Source: Yoonia sp.
GTDB taxonomy: Bacteria; Pseudomonadota; Alphaproteobacteria; Rhodobacterales; Rhodobacteraceae
Assembly (NCBI GenBank): GCA_020627605.1
Contig: JAHDGO010000061.1
Coordinates: 1 to 9,250, forward strand
Length of the DNA: 9,250 nucleotides
Reading direction: 5' to 3'
Shown: positions 1 to 5,887 of the stretch, piece by piece
Layout of the letters: each line of letters begins with the position of its first letter
How positions within the stretch are numbered: the stretch's first letter is position 1
Notes under the pieces: model-generated
Told to the model about the DNA's origin: nothing
The model's input: the letters and a program-made list of their open reading frames with translations, nothing else
Database searches by the model: none
Translations under genes and position numbers: made by a program

Positions 1-705
1 GACGCGCTGAAGGCCTACCAGTTTACCGTGCGGCTGGGGCAGGCCACCAACACCGACGATGCGGAGGGTGAGGTGATCGCGACCAGCGACGACCGCCCCG
101 ATGATGATGCGATCAAGGGGGCGTTGGGCGCCTTTGTCGGGGACATCATGCAGGTCCCGCCACAGTTTTCCGCCGTGAAGGTGGATGGTGAACGCGCCTA
201 TAAGAAGGCCCGTGATGGTGAAGAGATGGACCTTGCGGCCCGCCCCCTCTGGGTCGAGGAACTGCTGCTGATCGACCGGCCTGACGCCGACCACGTCGTT
301 TTGGAAATGACCTGTGGCAAGGGCGGCTATGTCCGGTCCATCGCCCGTGATCTTGGTGCCGCACTGGGCTGTCACGCCCACGTCAAATCGCTGCGCCGCA
401 TCTGGTCAGGGCCATTCAACGCCAGCGAGGGGATCAGCCTTGATCAGGTCGATGCCCTCGCCAAGACGCCTGATCTTGATGCCCATCTGCAACCGTTGGA
501 GGTCGGCCTGAACGACCTGCCAGAGGTCCGCTGCCCCGCTGAAAGCGTGGCCAAACTGCGCAACGGCAACCCTGCATCGGTGATCGCCAGCGGCGTGGAC
601 TTCGGGGAAGAGGTCTGGGCCTCTTACGACGGGCAGGCCATTGCCGTCGGCACCTATCGCGGGGGAGAGATGCAGCCCTCCCGCGTCTTTGTCGCACCGC
701 AGTGA
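1..705 (+). CDS. truB: tRNA pseudouridine(55) synthase TruB, 5'-truncated by window edge
   Basis: This enzyme isomerises U55 to pseudouridine in the T-loop of tRNAs in the cytoplasm. The reading frame is open from base 1 (codons GAC GCG CTG AAG) to the TGA at 703-705, giving 234 visible codons. The family is about 300 residues, so roughly the first 65-70 are missing. These include the catalytic-Asp motif (GxLDPxATG type), which therefore cannot be checked. Visible TruB signatures are [12 protein letters not shown] with TDDAEG (about 16-72), [13 protein letters not shown] with RAYKKAR (about 151-213) and [12 protein letters not shown] (322-357) followed by [12 protein letters not shown]. The last 60 or so residues fit the small C-terminal domain. 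An internal GTG at 28 is only a frame start, not a true start. The gene overlaps the next one by four bases (GTGA), which implies translational coupling. Confidence 0.95.
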   Translation, partial: DALKAYQFTVRLGQATNTDDAEGEVIATSDDRPDDDAIKGALGAFVGDIMQVPPQFSAVKVDGERAYKKARDGEEMDLAARPLWVEELLLIDRPDADHVVLEMTCGKGGYVRSIARDLGAALGCHAHVKSLRRIWSGPFNASEGISLDQVDALAKTPDLDAHLQPLEVGLNDLPEVRCPAESVAKLRNGNPASVIASGVDFGEEVWASYDGQAIAVGTYRGGEMQPSRVFVAPQ

Positions 706-1214
706 TCACGCGCAGCCATATCAAGGATGATGCGCCATCCACTGCGATCTACTCTGACTGCGAAGGCTACCGCTATGCGCTGACACGCACTTGGGACCCC
801 GGGGGCACGCGGGTGATGTTCGTGATGCTCAACCCCTCCAAGGCGACAGAGGTGCAGAACGACCCGACGGTAGAACGCTGCGAACGGCGGGCGCGGGCGT
901 TGGGGTTCGGGGCCCTTCAGGTGACCAATATCTTTGCATGGCGCGAAACCAATCCGCATCTGATGAAAAAAGCACATGACCCCATCGGGCCAGAAAACGA
1001 CGCCACATTGCGCGCCGGGGCAGACTGGGCGGATCAGATCATCGCGGCATGGGGGACCCATGGCGCGCATCTGGGACGCGGGCCAGCGGTGGCCAGACTT
1101 TTGCAGGCGACTGGCAAGCCGCTCTTGGCGCTTGGTGTGTCCAAGGACGGGCATCCCAAACACCCGCTTTATATTGCCTATCGCCAGCAACCGCAGCCCT
1201 GGCACCCGGCTTGA
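702..1214 (+). CDS. DUF1643 family protein of unknown function
   Basis: The 170-residue protein matches what I know of the DUF1643 family: RYALTRTWD near residue 25, then [36 protein letters not shown], a D-P-G-N-D run, an AAWG motif and a C-terminal [14 protein letters not shown]. The biochemical role of the family is not established. The conserved Asn, Asp, Arg and His residues and the absence of membrane segments suggest a soluble, possibly enzymatic protein; that is inference. The GTG start overlaps the truB stop (GTGA at 702-705). No in-frame ATG occurs before the conserved N-terminal motif, so GTG is the only sensible start. A G-rich purine run (661-669) lies about 33 bases upstream, too far to serve as a Shine-Dalgarno site, so translation probably depends on coupling to truB. 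In related bacteria I recall this gene beside truB, but I cannot verify that here. Confidence 0.85.
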   Translation: MITRSHIKDDAPSTAIYSDCEGYRYALTRTWDPGGTRVMFVMLNPSKATEVQNDPTVERCERRARALGFGALQVTNIFAWRETNPHLMKKAHDPIGPENDATLRAGADWADQIIAAWGTHGAHLGRGPAVARLLQATGKPLLALGVSKDGHPKHPLYIAYRQQPQPWHPA

Positions 1215-1329
1215 CGCCGGTCTGCGGGATTAACCAACCATTCAGTTTGATCCCTGATTGTCAGTGCGGTTGTGCTATCTATTGCCCTGCGGTCGGGGCG
1301 ACAACGCGATAGACAACGGACAATTCAAA

Positions 1330-2184
1330 ATGCTCGCAATCCTTGGATTGATGGGGGTGGCCGTGGCCGCCGGGTTCCTGATGGACACAGAGGATGAGAT
1401 CACAGACCCCGACACCGCACCCGAAAGAGATCATCCCGACCCCGACGACCCCAGCGTGGAGATTGAACCAATGGACGTCCTTATCGCACCTGATGATGCA
1501 GATACGGTGGTCTTTTCCGGCGATGGTGACGACACCGTCGTGACGGGGGCCGGTGACGATGTGATCGACGGGCAGGATGGTGATGACCATCTGGCGGGCG
1601 GCGATGGCGACGACACGATTGACGGTGGGCGTGGCGATGATGTGCTGGACGGCGGCGCAGGCGATGACACGCTGGCTGGGCATATTGGTCATGACGTGAT
1701 CCATGGCAGGGCAGGCGATGATCGCCTGAACGGCGGCGACGGCGATGATGTGCTGATGGGCGGCGACGGCGATGACCTGCTGCTGGGTTCGCTTGGTGAT
1801 GATGCGCTGGTTGGCGGTCAGGGGGCTGATACATTGCACGGCGGGTCCGGCAACGATGTGCTCTATGATCGTGGCGACACGGATCGCGATTACCTCAACG
1901 GCGGCGCTGGCGATGACCGCCTGATGGGTGGCAGCGGCGACAATCTGCACGGCGGCACCGGGGCTGACACCTTTGCGTTGACGACTGACAATGCGGCGGT
2001 GGTGCAGGACTACGAACCTTACACCGACGTGATCGAGATCAGTTATCAGGGCGCGGCCCCCAGCCTGCACACACGGATCGACAATGACGGGCTGACACTG
2101 CTGGCCGATGAAACCGTCGTGGCGACCTTTCCGGGGCTGGAGGAACTGGACCTTGATACGGTTTCCCTGATCAAACTGTCATAA
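1330..2184 (+). CDS. RTX-repeat (haemolysin-type) calcium-binding protein with N-terminal hydrophobic segment
   Basis: The protein has 284 residues from ATG 1330. Residues 2-18 (LAILGLMGVAVAAGFLM) form an uncharged hydrophobic segment. Residues 19-50 are a very acidic, Pro-rich linker. Residues 64-217 are 17 consecutive RTX-like units of the pattern GGxGxDxLx, which in this fold make a Ca-binding parallel beta-roll. Residues 218-284 form a repeat-free acidic tail ending LDLDTVSLIKLS, of the kind found at the C-terminus of type I secretion substrates. Function is unknown; an extracellular or envelope Ca-dependent protein is likely, and no catalytic domain is visible. An upstream TTG at 1258 keeps the frame open, but it would put a Cys-rich stretch before the hydrophobic segment, so ATG 1330 is preferred. 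The only Shine-Dalgarno-like element is a weak GGA at 1318-1320. No secretion genes (ABC exporter, membrane fusion protein) are in the window. Confidence 0.85.
   Translation: MLAILGLMGVAVAAGFLMDTEDEITDPDTAPERDHPDPDDPSVEIEPMDVLIAPDDADTVVFSGDGDDTVVTGAGDDVIDGQDGDDHLAGGDGDDTIDGGRGDDVLDGGAGDDTLAGHIGHDVIHGRAGDDRLNGGDGDDVLMGGDGDDLLLGSLGDDALVGGQGADTLHGGSGNDVLYDRGDTDRDYLNGGAGDDRLMGGSGDNLHGGTGADTFALTTDNAAVVQDYEPYTDVIEISYQGAAPSLHTRIDNDGLTLLADETVVATFPGLEELDLDTVSLIKLS
1519..1980 (+). repeat. 17 tandem RTX nonapeptide-coding units
   Basis: These are coding repeats of 27 bases, rich in GGC, GAT and GAC. Fifteen units are exactly nine codons long. Unit 14 (RGDTDRDYLNG) has 11 residues and unit 16 (GSGDNLHG) has eight; the total of 154 codons fills the interval exactly. 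Most units keep G-x-G-D-D. Unit 7 (HIGHDVIHG) replaces a Ca-ligand position with His. The units are diverged from one another at the DNA level, so recent tandem expansion is not evident. Confidence 0.9.
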
Positions 2185-2188
2185 GGGG

Positions 2189-2217
2189 CTTTTCTTTTTT
2201 GCGGAATCCCCCTATTG
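2189..2217 (+). promoter_or_regulatory. possible rpsO promoter region in the RTX-rpsO gap
   Basis: The 135 bases between the RTX stop and rpsO contain a T-rich run (2190-2200), then a C-rich run leading into CTATTG (2212-2217). Read as a promoter this is CTTTTC (2189-2194), a 17-base spacer, then CTATTG. Neither box is close to the E. coli consensus. The same T-run, preceded by a weak CCCT/AGGG pairing across the RTX stop (2165-2187), could instead be a poor intrinsic terminator for the RTX gene. An independent rpsO promoter is expected from gene order, so the call is an inference from weak signals. Confidence 0.3.
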
Positions 2218-2319
2218 CGGCGCATCTGCGCGGGCTGAGGCCTGCAAAGATACCTCCACGGGCCTTTCTGGACGACATCCCGGATCGCGCCATCACCCCT
2301 AACCAACAAGGAGACCCCG

Positions 2320-2589
2320 ATGTCGATCACTGCCGAAGACAAAGCCAAGATCATGAAGGATTTTGCAACCAAAGAGGGCGACACCGGTTCCCCCGAGGTG
2401 CAGATTGCCATCCTGTCCAGCCGCATCGCGACGCTGACAGAGCACTTCAAGACCCACAAGAAAGACAACCACGGCCGCCGCGGCCTGCTGAAAATGGTTG
2501 CCCAGCGCCGCAAGCTGCTGGACTACACCAAAGGCAAGGACGAGGCCCGCTATCAGGACCTGATCAAGCGTCTGGGCCTGCGCCGCTAA
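2320..2589 (+). CDS. rpsO: 30S ribosomal protein S15
   Basis: This is the 89-residue primary 16S rRNA-binding protein of the small subunit platform, and its length is exactly the family norm. The sequence carries the S15 signatures [17 protein letters not shown] (residues 21-37), [12 protein letters not shown] and a C-terminal [13 protein letters not shown] good Shine-Dalgarno site AAGGAG (2308-2313) lies six bases before the ATG. A strong terminator follows, so most rpsO transcripts should end before pnp, with pnp read from its own promoter or by read-through. S15 represses its own translation through leader structures in several bacteria. I found no clear known S15 leader here, although GCGCA-TC-TGCGC at 2220-2231 is a short dyad in the leader. 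Confidence 0.98.
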   Translation: MSITAEDKAKIMKDFATKEGDTGSPEVQIAILSSRIATLTEHFKTHKKDNHGRRGLLKMVAQRRKLLDYTKGKDEARYQDLIKRLGLRR

Positions 2590-2613
2590 GCTGCACAGCT
2601 TTGCCAGATAATG

Positions 2614-2642
2614 AAACGCTCGCCGCTCTGGCGGGCGTTTTT
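2614..2642 (+). terminator. Rho-independent terminator after rpsO
   Basis: The stem AAACGCTCGCC (2614-2624) pairs with GGCGGGCGTTT (2630-2640) through 11 pairs including one G-U, with loop GCTCT, and a run of five T (2638-2642) follows. A smaller dyad, AAGCTG-CA-CAGCTT (2588-2601), overlaps the rpsO stop codon just upstream. Confidence 0.9.
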
Positions 2643-2700
2643 CGTTGGTGGGGTGGTCTCTGCGGCGCAGGTCTGTCGTGGGCTTGGGCGTAACCCCGTT

Positions 2701-2741
2701 TGATCTGTGGTAAAATGCGCGCGCGCATGCTGGTCAGATCA
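2701..2741. repeat. inverted repeat TGATCTG...CAGATCA enclosing ATGCGCGCGCGCAT
   Basis: TGATCTG (2701-2707) and CAGATCA (2735-2741) are perfect 7-base inverted repeats 27 bases apart. Between them lies a perfect 14-base palindrome of alternating purine and pyrimidine (2715-2728) and a TAAAAT -10-like box. It could be an operator at the pnp promoter or, if transcribed, an extended RNA stem. Confidence 0.6.
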
Positions 2742-2804
2742 GCCCCGACATGCCGACGCTTCCCATCGCCCGCTTTCTCATGTATGGCCCCCGCATCTGA
2801 GACG

Positions 2805-2843
2805 TGGCGCCCTGACCCCGGCGCCATACAAAGGACAGGGGTC
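2805..2843 (+). other. possible H-type RNA pseudoknot in pnp leader
   Basis: Stem 1 is TGGCGCC (2805-2811) with GGCGCCA (2820-2826), a perfect 7-bp pairing. Its 8-base loop contains GACCCC (2814-2819), which is fully complementary to GGGGTC (2838-2843) eleven bases downstream. Both pairings together form a classic H-type pseudoknot. An alternative CCCTG (2810-2814) with CAGGG (2836-2840) pairing would break stem 1, so this may be a switch or a chance overlap. The pairings are read directly; the function is inferred. Confidence 0.4.
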
Positions 2844-2861
2844 GGCGGCAATGGGGCCGCC
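2844..2861 (+). other. leader hairpin directly 3' of the pseudoknot
   Basis: GGCGGC (2844-2849) pairs with GCCGCC (2856-2861) around a six-base loop. It starts at the base after the pseudoknot strand, so the helices could stack. A competing AATGG/CCATT fold (2850-2854 with 2860-2864) and a long-range GGCCCC (2786-2791) with GGGGCC (2853-2858) pairing also exist. Confidence 0.4.
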
Positions 2862-2870
2862 ATTTCAAAA

Positions 2871-2897
2871 GGGCACTCGGACCGCCGAGACAGGCCC
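2871..2897 (+). other. leader hairpin just upstream of pnp start
   Basis: CTCGG (2876-2880) pairs with CCGAG (2885-2889) around loop ACCG. An outer GGGC (2871-2874) pairs with GCCC (2894-2897) across a small asymmetric internal loop. The stem ends 17 bases before the ATG, beside the weak Shine-Dalgarno site, so it could affect ribosome loading. Confidence 0.45.
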
Positions 2898-2914
2898 AAT
2901 CAGAAAGACGATAG

Positions 2915-5014
2915 ATGTTTAACGAAGTGAAAAAATCAATTCAGTGGGGCGAAGACAAGCTGACACTGGAAACAGGCAAGGTTGCCCGTCAGGCAGACGG
3001 TTCCGTTATTGCCACCTACGGCGAAACCAGTGTCATGGCCAACGTGACATTTGCACGCCAGCAAAAGCCCGGTCAGGACTTCTTTCCGCTGACCGTCCAC
3101 TATCAGGAAAAATACTATGCCGCCGGTAAAGTCCCAGGCGGCTTTTTCAAGCGCGAGGCGCGTCCGACAGAGAAAGAGACGCTGACCGCCCGCCTGATCG
3201 ACCGTCCGATCCGCCCGCTGTTCGTCCCCGGCTTCAAGAACGAAGTGCTGGTGATGTGCACCGTGCTGAGCCACGACATGGTCAACGACCCTGACATGGT
3301 TGCGATGATCGCAGCCTCTGCCGCGCTGACATTGTCGGGCGCGCCGTTCATGGGTCCGATTGCGGCCTGCCGCGTGGGCTATGAGGATGGCGAGTATATC
3401 CTGAACCCTGAAATCGACGACATGCACAATCTGCGCATGAACCCCGAACAGCGTCTGGACCTTGTCGTCGCCGGTACCAAAGATGCCGTGATGATGGTCG
3501 AGTCGGAAGCTTATGAGCTGACAGAAGACGAAATGCTGGGCGCCGTGACCTTTGCACATGAGCAGATCCAGCCCGTCATCGACATGATCATCGATCTGGC
3601 CGAGGAATGCGCAAACGAACCGTTCGACTTCCAGCCTGTCGATTACTCCGATCTGTCTGCCGCCGTGAAAGCCGCTGGTGAAGACAAGATGCGCGCCGCC
3701 TATGCGATTACCGACAAGCAGGAGCGCACGGCAGCAGTGTCTGCCGCCAAGGCAGAGATCGTCGAAAGCCTGACCGAAGAACAGCAGGAAGACGGCAATC
3801 TGGGTGCAGCACTGAAGAAGCTGGAATCCAGCGTGCTGCGCGGTGACGTGGTCAAGAACGGCAAGCGGATCGACGGGCGTGCGCTCGACACCATCCGCCC
3901 GATCGTTTCTGAAACCGGCATTCTGCCACGGACCCACGGGTCGGCCCTGTTCACACGTGGCGAAACCCAGGGTCTGGTTGTGACCACGCTGGGCACCGGC
4001 GACGACGAGCAGATGATCGACGCGCTGACAGGCATGTATAAATCCAACTTCATGCTGCACTACAACTTCCCACCTTATTCCGTGGGTGAGGTTGGCCGTG
4101 TTTCTGGCCCCGGCCGCCGCGAGATCGGCCATGGTAAGCTGGCATGGCGTGCGTTGCAGGCAGTTCTGCCAGCGGCGACAGATTTCCCATACACCATCCG
4201 TGTTGTCTCAGAGATCACTGAATCCAACGGATCATCTTCGATGGACGCAGGTGTGCCGCTGAAAGCACCGGTTGCCGGTGTGGCCATGGGTCTGGTGATG
4301 GAAGAAGACGGTTCCTACGCTGTCCTGTCCGATATTCTGGGTGACGAGGATCACCTGGGCGATATGGACTTCAAGGTGGCGGGTACCGAAAACGGGATCA
4401 CCTCGCTTCAGATGGACATCAAGATCGCAGGCATCACGCCAGAGATCATGAAGAAAGCGCTGGAGCAGGCCAAAGCAGGCCGTCTGCATATCCTTGGCGA
4501 GATGAGCAAGGCACTGACCGGCGCAAATGAGTTCAGCGTCCACGCCCCAAAGATCGAAACGATGACGATCCCCACCGACAAGATCCGTGAAGTGATCGGG
4601 TCCGGCGGCAAGGTCATCCGCGAGATCGTGGAAACATCCGGTGCCAAGGTCGACATCAATGATGATGGCGTGATCAAGCTGGCATCCAACGATGCCGAGG
4701 CGATCAAGCGGGCCTATGACATGATCCATTCGATCGTGGCAGAGCCGGAAGAGGGCGTGATCTACAAAGGGACGGTCGTCAAGGTCGTGGACTTTGGTGC
4801 TTTCGTGAACTTCTTTGGCAAGCGCGATGGTCTGGTCCATGTGTCCCAGATCGAGAATCGCCGCTTGAACCATCCATCCGATGTGTTGAAGGAAGGTCAG
4901 GAAGTTTACGTGAAGCTTCTGGGTTTTGATGATCGCGGCAAGGTCCGTCTGGCCATGAAGATGGTCGATCAGGAAACCGGTGAAGAGATCACGAAAGAAG
5001 ACGACGCCGAATAG
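2915..5014 (+). CDS. pnp: Polyribonucleotide nucleotidyltransferase (PNPase) with an 11-residue internal deletion
   Basis: PNPase degrades RNA 3' to 5' by phosphorolysis as a trimer in the RNA degradosome. All domains are present: first RNase PH core (about residues 10-145, with [12 protein letters not shown] at 77-88), the helical linker, second RNase PH core (about 320-545), KH (GSGG at 562-565) and S1 (about 613-685, with [18 protein letters not shown]). The RRE phosphate-site motif is at 401-403, and the metal-binding Asp pair lies in the [12 protein letters not shown] stretch (D479 and D485). The protein has 699 residues, against about 710 usual. The shortfall is local: ESNGSSSM (436-443) runs straight into DAGVP, without the 11 residues (ATVCG...LALM type) that normally separate them. 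The frame is kept. Activity of this copy is therefore uncertain. The start is ATG 2915 with a weak Shine-Dalgarno site; a strong terminator follows the gene. Confidence 0.96.
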   Translation: MFNEVKKSIQWGEDKLTLETGKVARQADGSVIATYGETSVMANVTFARQQKPGQDFFPLTVHYQEKYYAAGKVPGGFFKREARPTEKETLTARLIDRPIRPLFVPGFKNEVLVMCTVLSHDMVNDPDMVAMIAASAALTLSGAPFMGPIAACRVGYEDGEYILNPEIDDMHNLRMNPEQRLDLVVAGTKDAVMMVESEAYELTEDEMLGAVTFAHEQIQPVIDMIIDLAEECANEPFDFQPVDYSDLSAAVKAAGEDKMRAAYAITDKQERTAAVSAAKAEIVESLTEEQQEDGNLGAALKKLESSVLRGDVVKNGKRIDGRALDTIRPIVSETGILPRTHGSALFTRGETQGLVVTTLGTGDDEQMIDALTGMYKSNFMLHYNFPPYSVGEVGRVSGPGRREIGHGKLAWRALQAVLPAATDFPYTIRVVSEITESNGSSSMDAGVPLKAPVAGVAMGLVMEEDGSYAVLSDILGDEDHLGDMDFKVAGTENGITSLQMDIKIAGITPEIMKKALEQAKAGRLHILGEMSKALTGANEFSVHAPKIETMTIPTDKIREVIGSGGKVIREIVETSGAKVDINDDGVIKLASNDAEAIKRAYDMIHSIVAEPEEGVIYKGTVVKVVDFGAFVNFFGKRDGLVHVSQIENRRLNHPSDVLKEGQEVYVKLLGFDDRGKVRLAMKMVDQETGEEITKEDDAE

Positions 5015-5037
5015 GCGCGGTTTCTTGCCGAAACGAC

Positions 5038-5067
5038 AAACACCCGGCCCCTGCGGCCGGGTGTTTT
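5038..5067 (+). terminator. Rho-independent terminator after pnp
   Basis: AAACACCCGGCC (5038-5049) and GGCCGGGTGTTT (5055-5066) form a perfect 12-bp stem with loop CCTGC, ending in a run of four T. It begins 24 bases after the pnp stop. Confidence 0.92.
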
Positions 5068-5121
5068 GCTTGTCATGCCCCCTCTGTTCCTTAGTCTGGT
5101 CACAATCTGTGGTGTAAAACG

Positions 5122-5149
5122 GTGACATTGTTTCGCGTTTCGCAATTAT
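5122..5149 (+). promoter_or_regulatory. possible sigma70-type promoter for the outer-membrane protein gene
   Basis: GTGACA (5122-5127) matches five of six bases of the -35 consensus. After a 16-base spacer, AATTAT (5144-5149) matches four of six bases of the -10 consensus. The region lies between the pnp terminator and the next gene and is locally A+T-rich, as expected for a promoter. Confidence 0.4.
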
Positions 5150-5192
5150 CGTTCTGTTAACCTCCAATGCTTACCGTTCCGGACATCTGACG

Positions 5193-5198
5193 AAAGGA
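5193..5198 (+). promoter_or_regulatory. Shine-Dalgarno site that fixes the outer-membrane protein start
   Basis: AAAGGA lies six bases before ATG 5205 but only three before TTG 5202, which favours the ATG. Confidence 0.75.
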
Positions 5199-5204
5199 CC
5201 ATTG

Positions 5205-5831
5205 ATGACCCTCAGACCACTGGCATTTGCAACCATTCTGGCCACCGCAGGTGCATCCGCATCTGCCCAAGACGTCGGTGATGTCGTCATCGGCGGCGGG
5301 CTATCCACCTTTGGCCTGAACCTTGAAGGGGCCTATCAGATTGATCCGCAACTGCGCGCACGCGCGGCCTTTATGGGCGGCTTTGGTGCGGACTATGAGG
5401 AAACAGATGAAGACGGCACGCTGGAAGGGTCGTTCGACCTTGGCGGTTTCGCTGTTCTTGCGGACTATTATCCAATGCAGAACGGCTGGCGCGTGTCGGG
5501 CGGCCTGTTCCTGTCGAATACCGAACTCAGCGCGACTGGCACGGTTGATCTTGGCCTGACGACAGAGGCCGCGACGGTAAGCGCTGATTTCGAGAATGAC
5601 ATCGCGCCAATGATCACCACCGGTTACGACTGGGGCTTTGGCAACGGCTGGGCGCTGACATCCGAAGTGGGGGCAGTTTTTGTCGGGGGCGTCAATCTGG
5701 AATTCGAAGCAGATGATCCAACCGCACAAGCGGAAATCGACGATGACCCCGACGTGCAAGAGGCGATCAGCGATGCCTCTGACGTCAGTGTGGTGCCCTA
5801 TGTGGGCATTGGCGTCTCTTTCAACTTCTAA
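5205..5831 (+). CDS. small outer-membrane beta-barrel protein (porin-family-like)
   Basis: The protein has 208 residues. MTLRPLAFATILATAGASASA (1-21) is a typical Sec signal peptide with probable cleavage before QDVGD, leaving about 187 residues. The mature part alternates polar and hydrophobic residues in Gly-rich strands (GGGLSTFGLNLEGAYQI, LGGFAVLADYYP, WRVSGGLFL, ALTSEVGAVFVGGVNLEF). It ends in PYVGIGVSFNF, whose terminal Phe is the recognition signal for the BAM assembly machinery. Size fits an 8-stranded barrel. A strongly acidic stretch (about residues 165-192, many Asp and Glu) is probably an exposed loop. No ligand or channel function can be assigned. The gene stands alone between the pnp terminator and its own terminator, and the next gene is convergent. 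Confidence 0.8.
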   Translation: MTLRPLAFATILATAGASASAQDVGDVVIGGGLSTFGLNLEGAYQIDPQLRARAAFMGGFGADYEETDEDGTLEGSFDLGGFAVLADYYPMQNGWRVSGGLFLSNTELSATGTVDLGLTTEAATVSADFENDIAPMITTGYDWGFGNGWALTSEVGAVFVGGVNLEFEADDPTAQAEIDDDPDVQEAISDASDVSVVPYVGIGVSFNF

Positions 5832-5832
5832 G

Positions 5833-5846
5833 GCCGCACATGCGGC
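5833..5846 (+). other. short hairpin just after the outer-membrane protein stop
   Basis: GCCGCA-CA-TGCGGC is a 6-bp dyad (effective loop of four bases) beginning two bases after the stop codon, seven bases before the terminator stem. A similar dyad overlaps the rpsO stop. Confidence 0.5.
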
Positions 5847-5852
5847 AAAGTA

Positions 5853-5884
5853 ATGGCCGCCGGATCAATCCGGCGGGCATTTTC
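5853..5884 (+). terminator. hairpin terminator between convergent genes
   Basis: ATGGCCGCCGGA (5853-5864) pairs with TCCGGCGGGCAT (5869-5880) with one mismatch and a TCAA loop, followed by TTTT (5880-5883). It fits termination of the + strand gene. On the - strand the stem is followed by a weaker T-poor tail, so it is at best a partial terminator for the peroxiredoxin gene. Confidence 0.75.
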
Positions 5885-5887
5885 CGT

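Larger units (their letters stand above)
2643..2914 (+). promoter_or_regulatory. pnp upstream region / 5' leader
   Basis: This is the gene-free stretch between the rpsO terminator and pnp. It holds a long inverted repeat around an alternating-GC palindrome (2701-2741), then three G+C-rich hairpin elements (2805-2826, 2844-2861, 2871-2897), which are described separately. TAAAAT at 2711-2716 resembles a -10 box, but the nearest -35-like sequence, TTGGGC (2684-2689), is 21 bases away, so the promoter is unproven. The pnp Shine-Dalgarno site is weak (GAAAGA about 2903-2908). Short open frames here lack Shine-Dalgarno sites and family resemblance, and I do not call them genes. In E. coli the pnp leader stem is cut by RNase III and PNPase then represses its own mRNA; a comparable control is a reasonable inference here. 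Confidence 0.55.

Noticed and set aside
1206..1220. CCGGC-TTGAC-GCCGG dyad across the DUF1643 stop considered as a terminator
   Set aside because: The stem has only five pairs and no T-run follows.
1230..1236. TTAACCA, and GTTAACC at 5156-5162, considered as CtrA-type sites
   Set aside because: Only half sites are seen, without a properly spaced partner; such short motifs are expected by chance.
1258..1329. TTG 1258 as start of the RTX gene
   Set aside because: It would add a Cys-rich N-terminus ahead of the hydrophobic segment, and no Shine-Dalgarno site precedes it; ATG 1330 is more plausible.
1519..1980. Regular 27-base periodicity considered as a CRISPR array or minisatellite
   Set aside because: The units have no spacers, are diverged, and translate in one frame into RTX nonapeptides.
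1279..2070. Long open frame on the - strand across the RTX gene (263 codons)
   Set aside because: It arises from the repetitive GAT/GAC/GGC codons of the sense strand; the translated product is a low-complexity shadow with no Shine-Dalgarno site or family resemblance.
2700..2930. Overlapping short + strand frames in the pnp leader (possible leader peptide)
   Set aside because: No Shine-Dalgarno site, basic low-complexity product, and overlap into pnp in another frame; the RNA-fold explanation fits better.
2936..4132. 398-codon open frame on the - strand inside pnp
   Set aside because: Antisense shadow of a conserved gene in G+C-rich DNA. Its product is His/Val/Gly-rich with no recognisable motif.
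4232..5167. 311-codon open frame on the - strand over the pnp 3' end
   Set aside because: It is an antisense shadow that crosses the pnp terminator and the opposite gene's promoter region; no start signal or family is recognisable.
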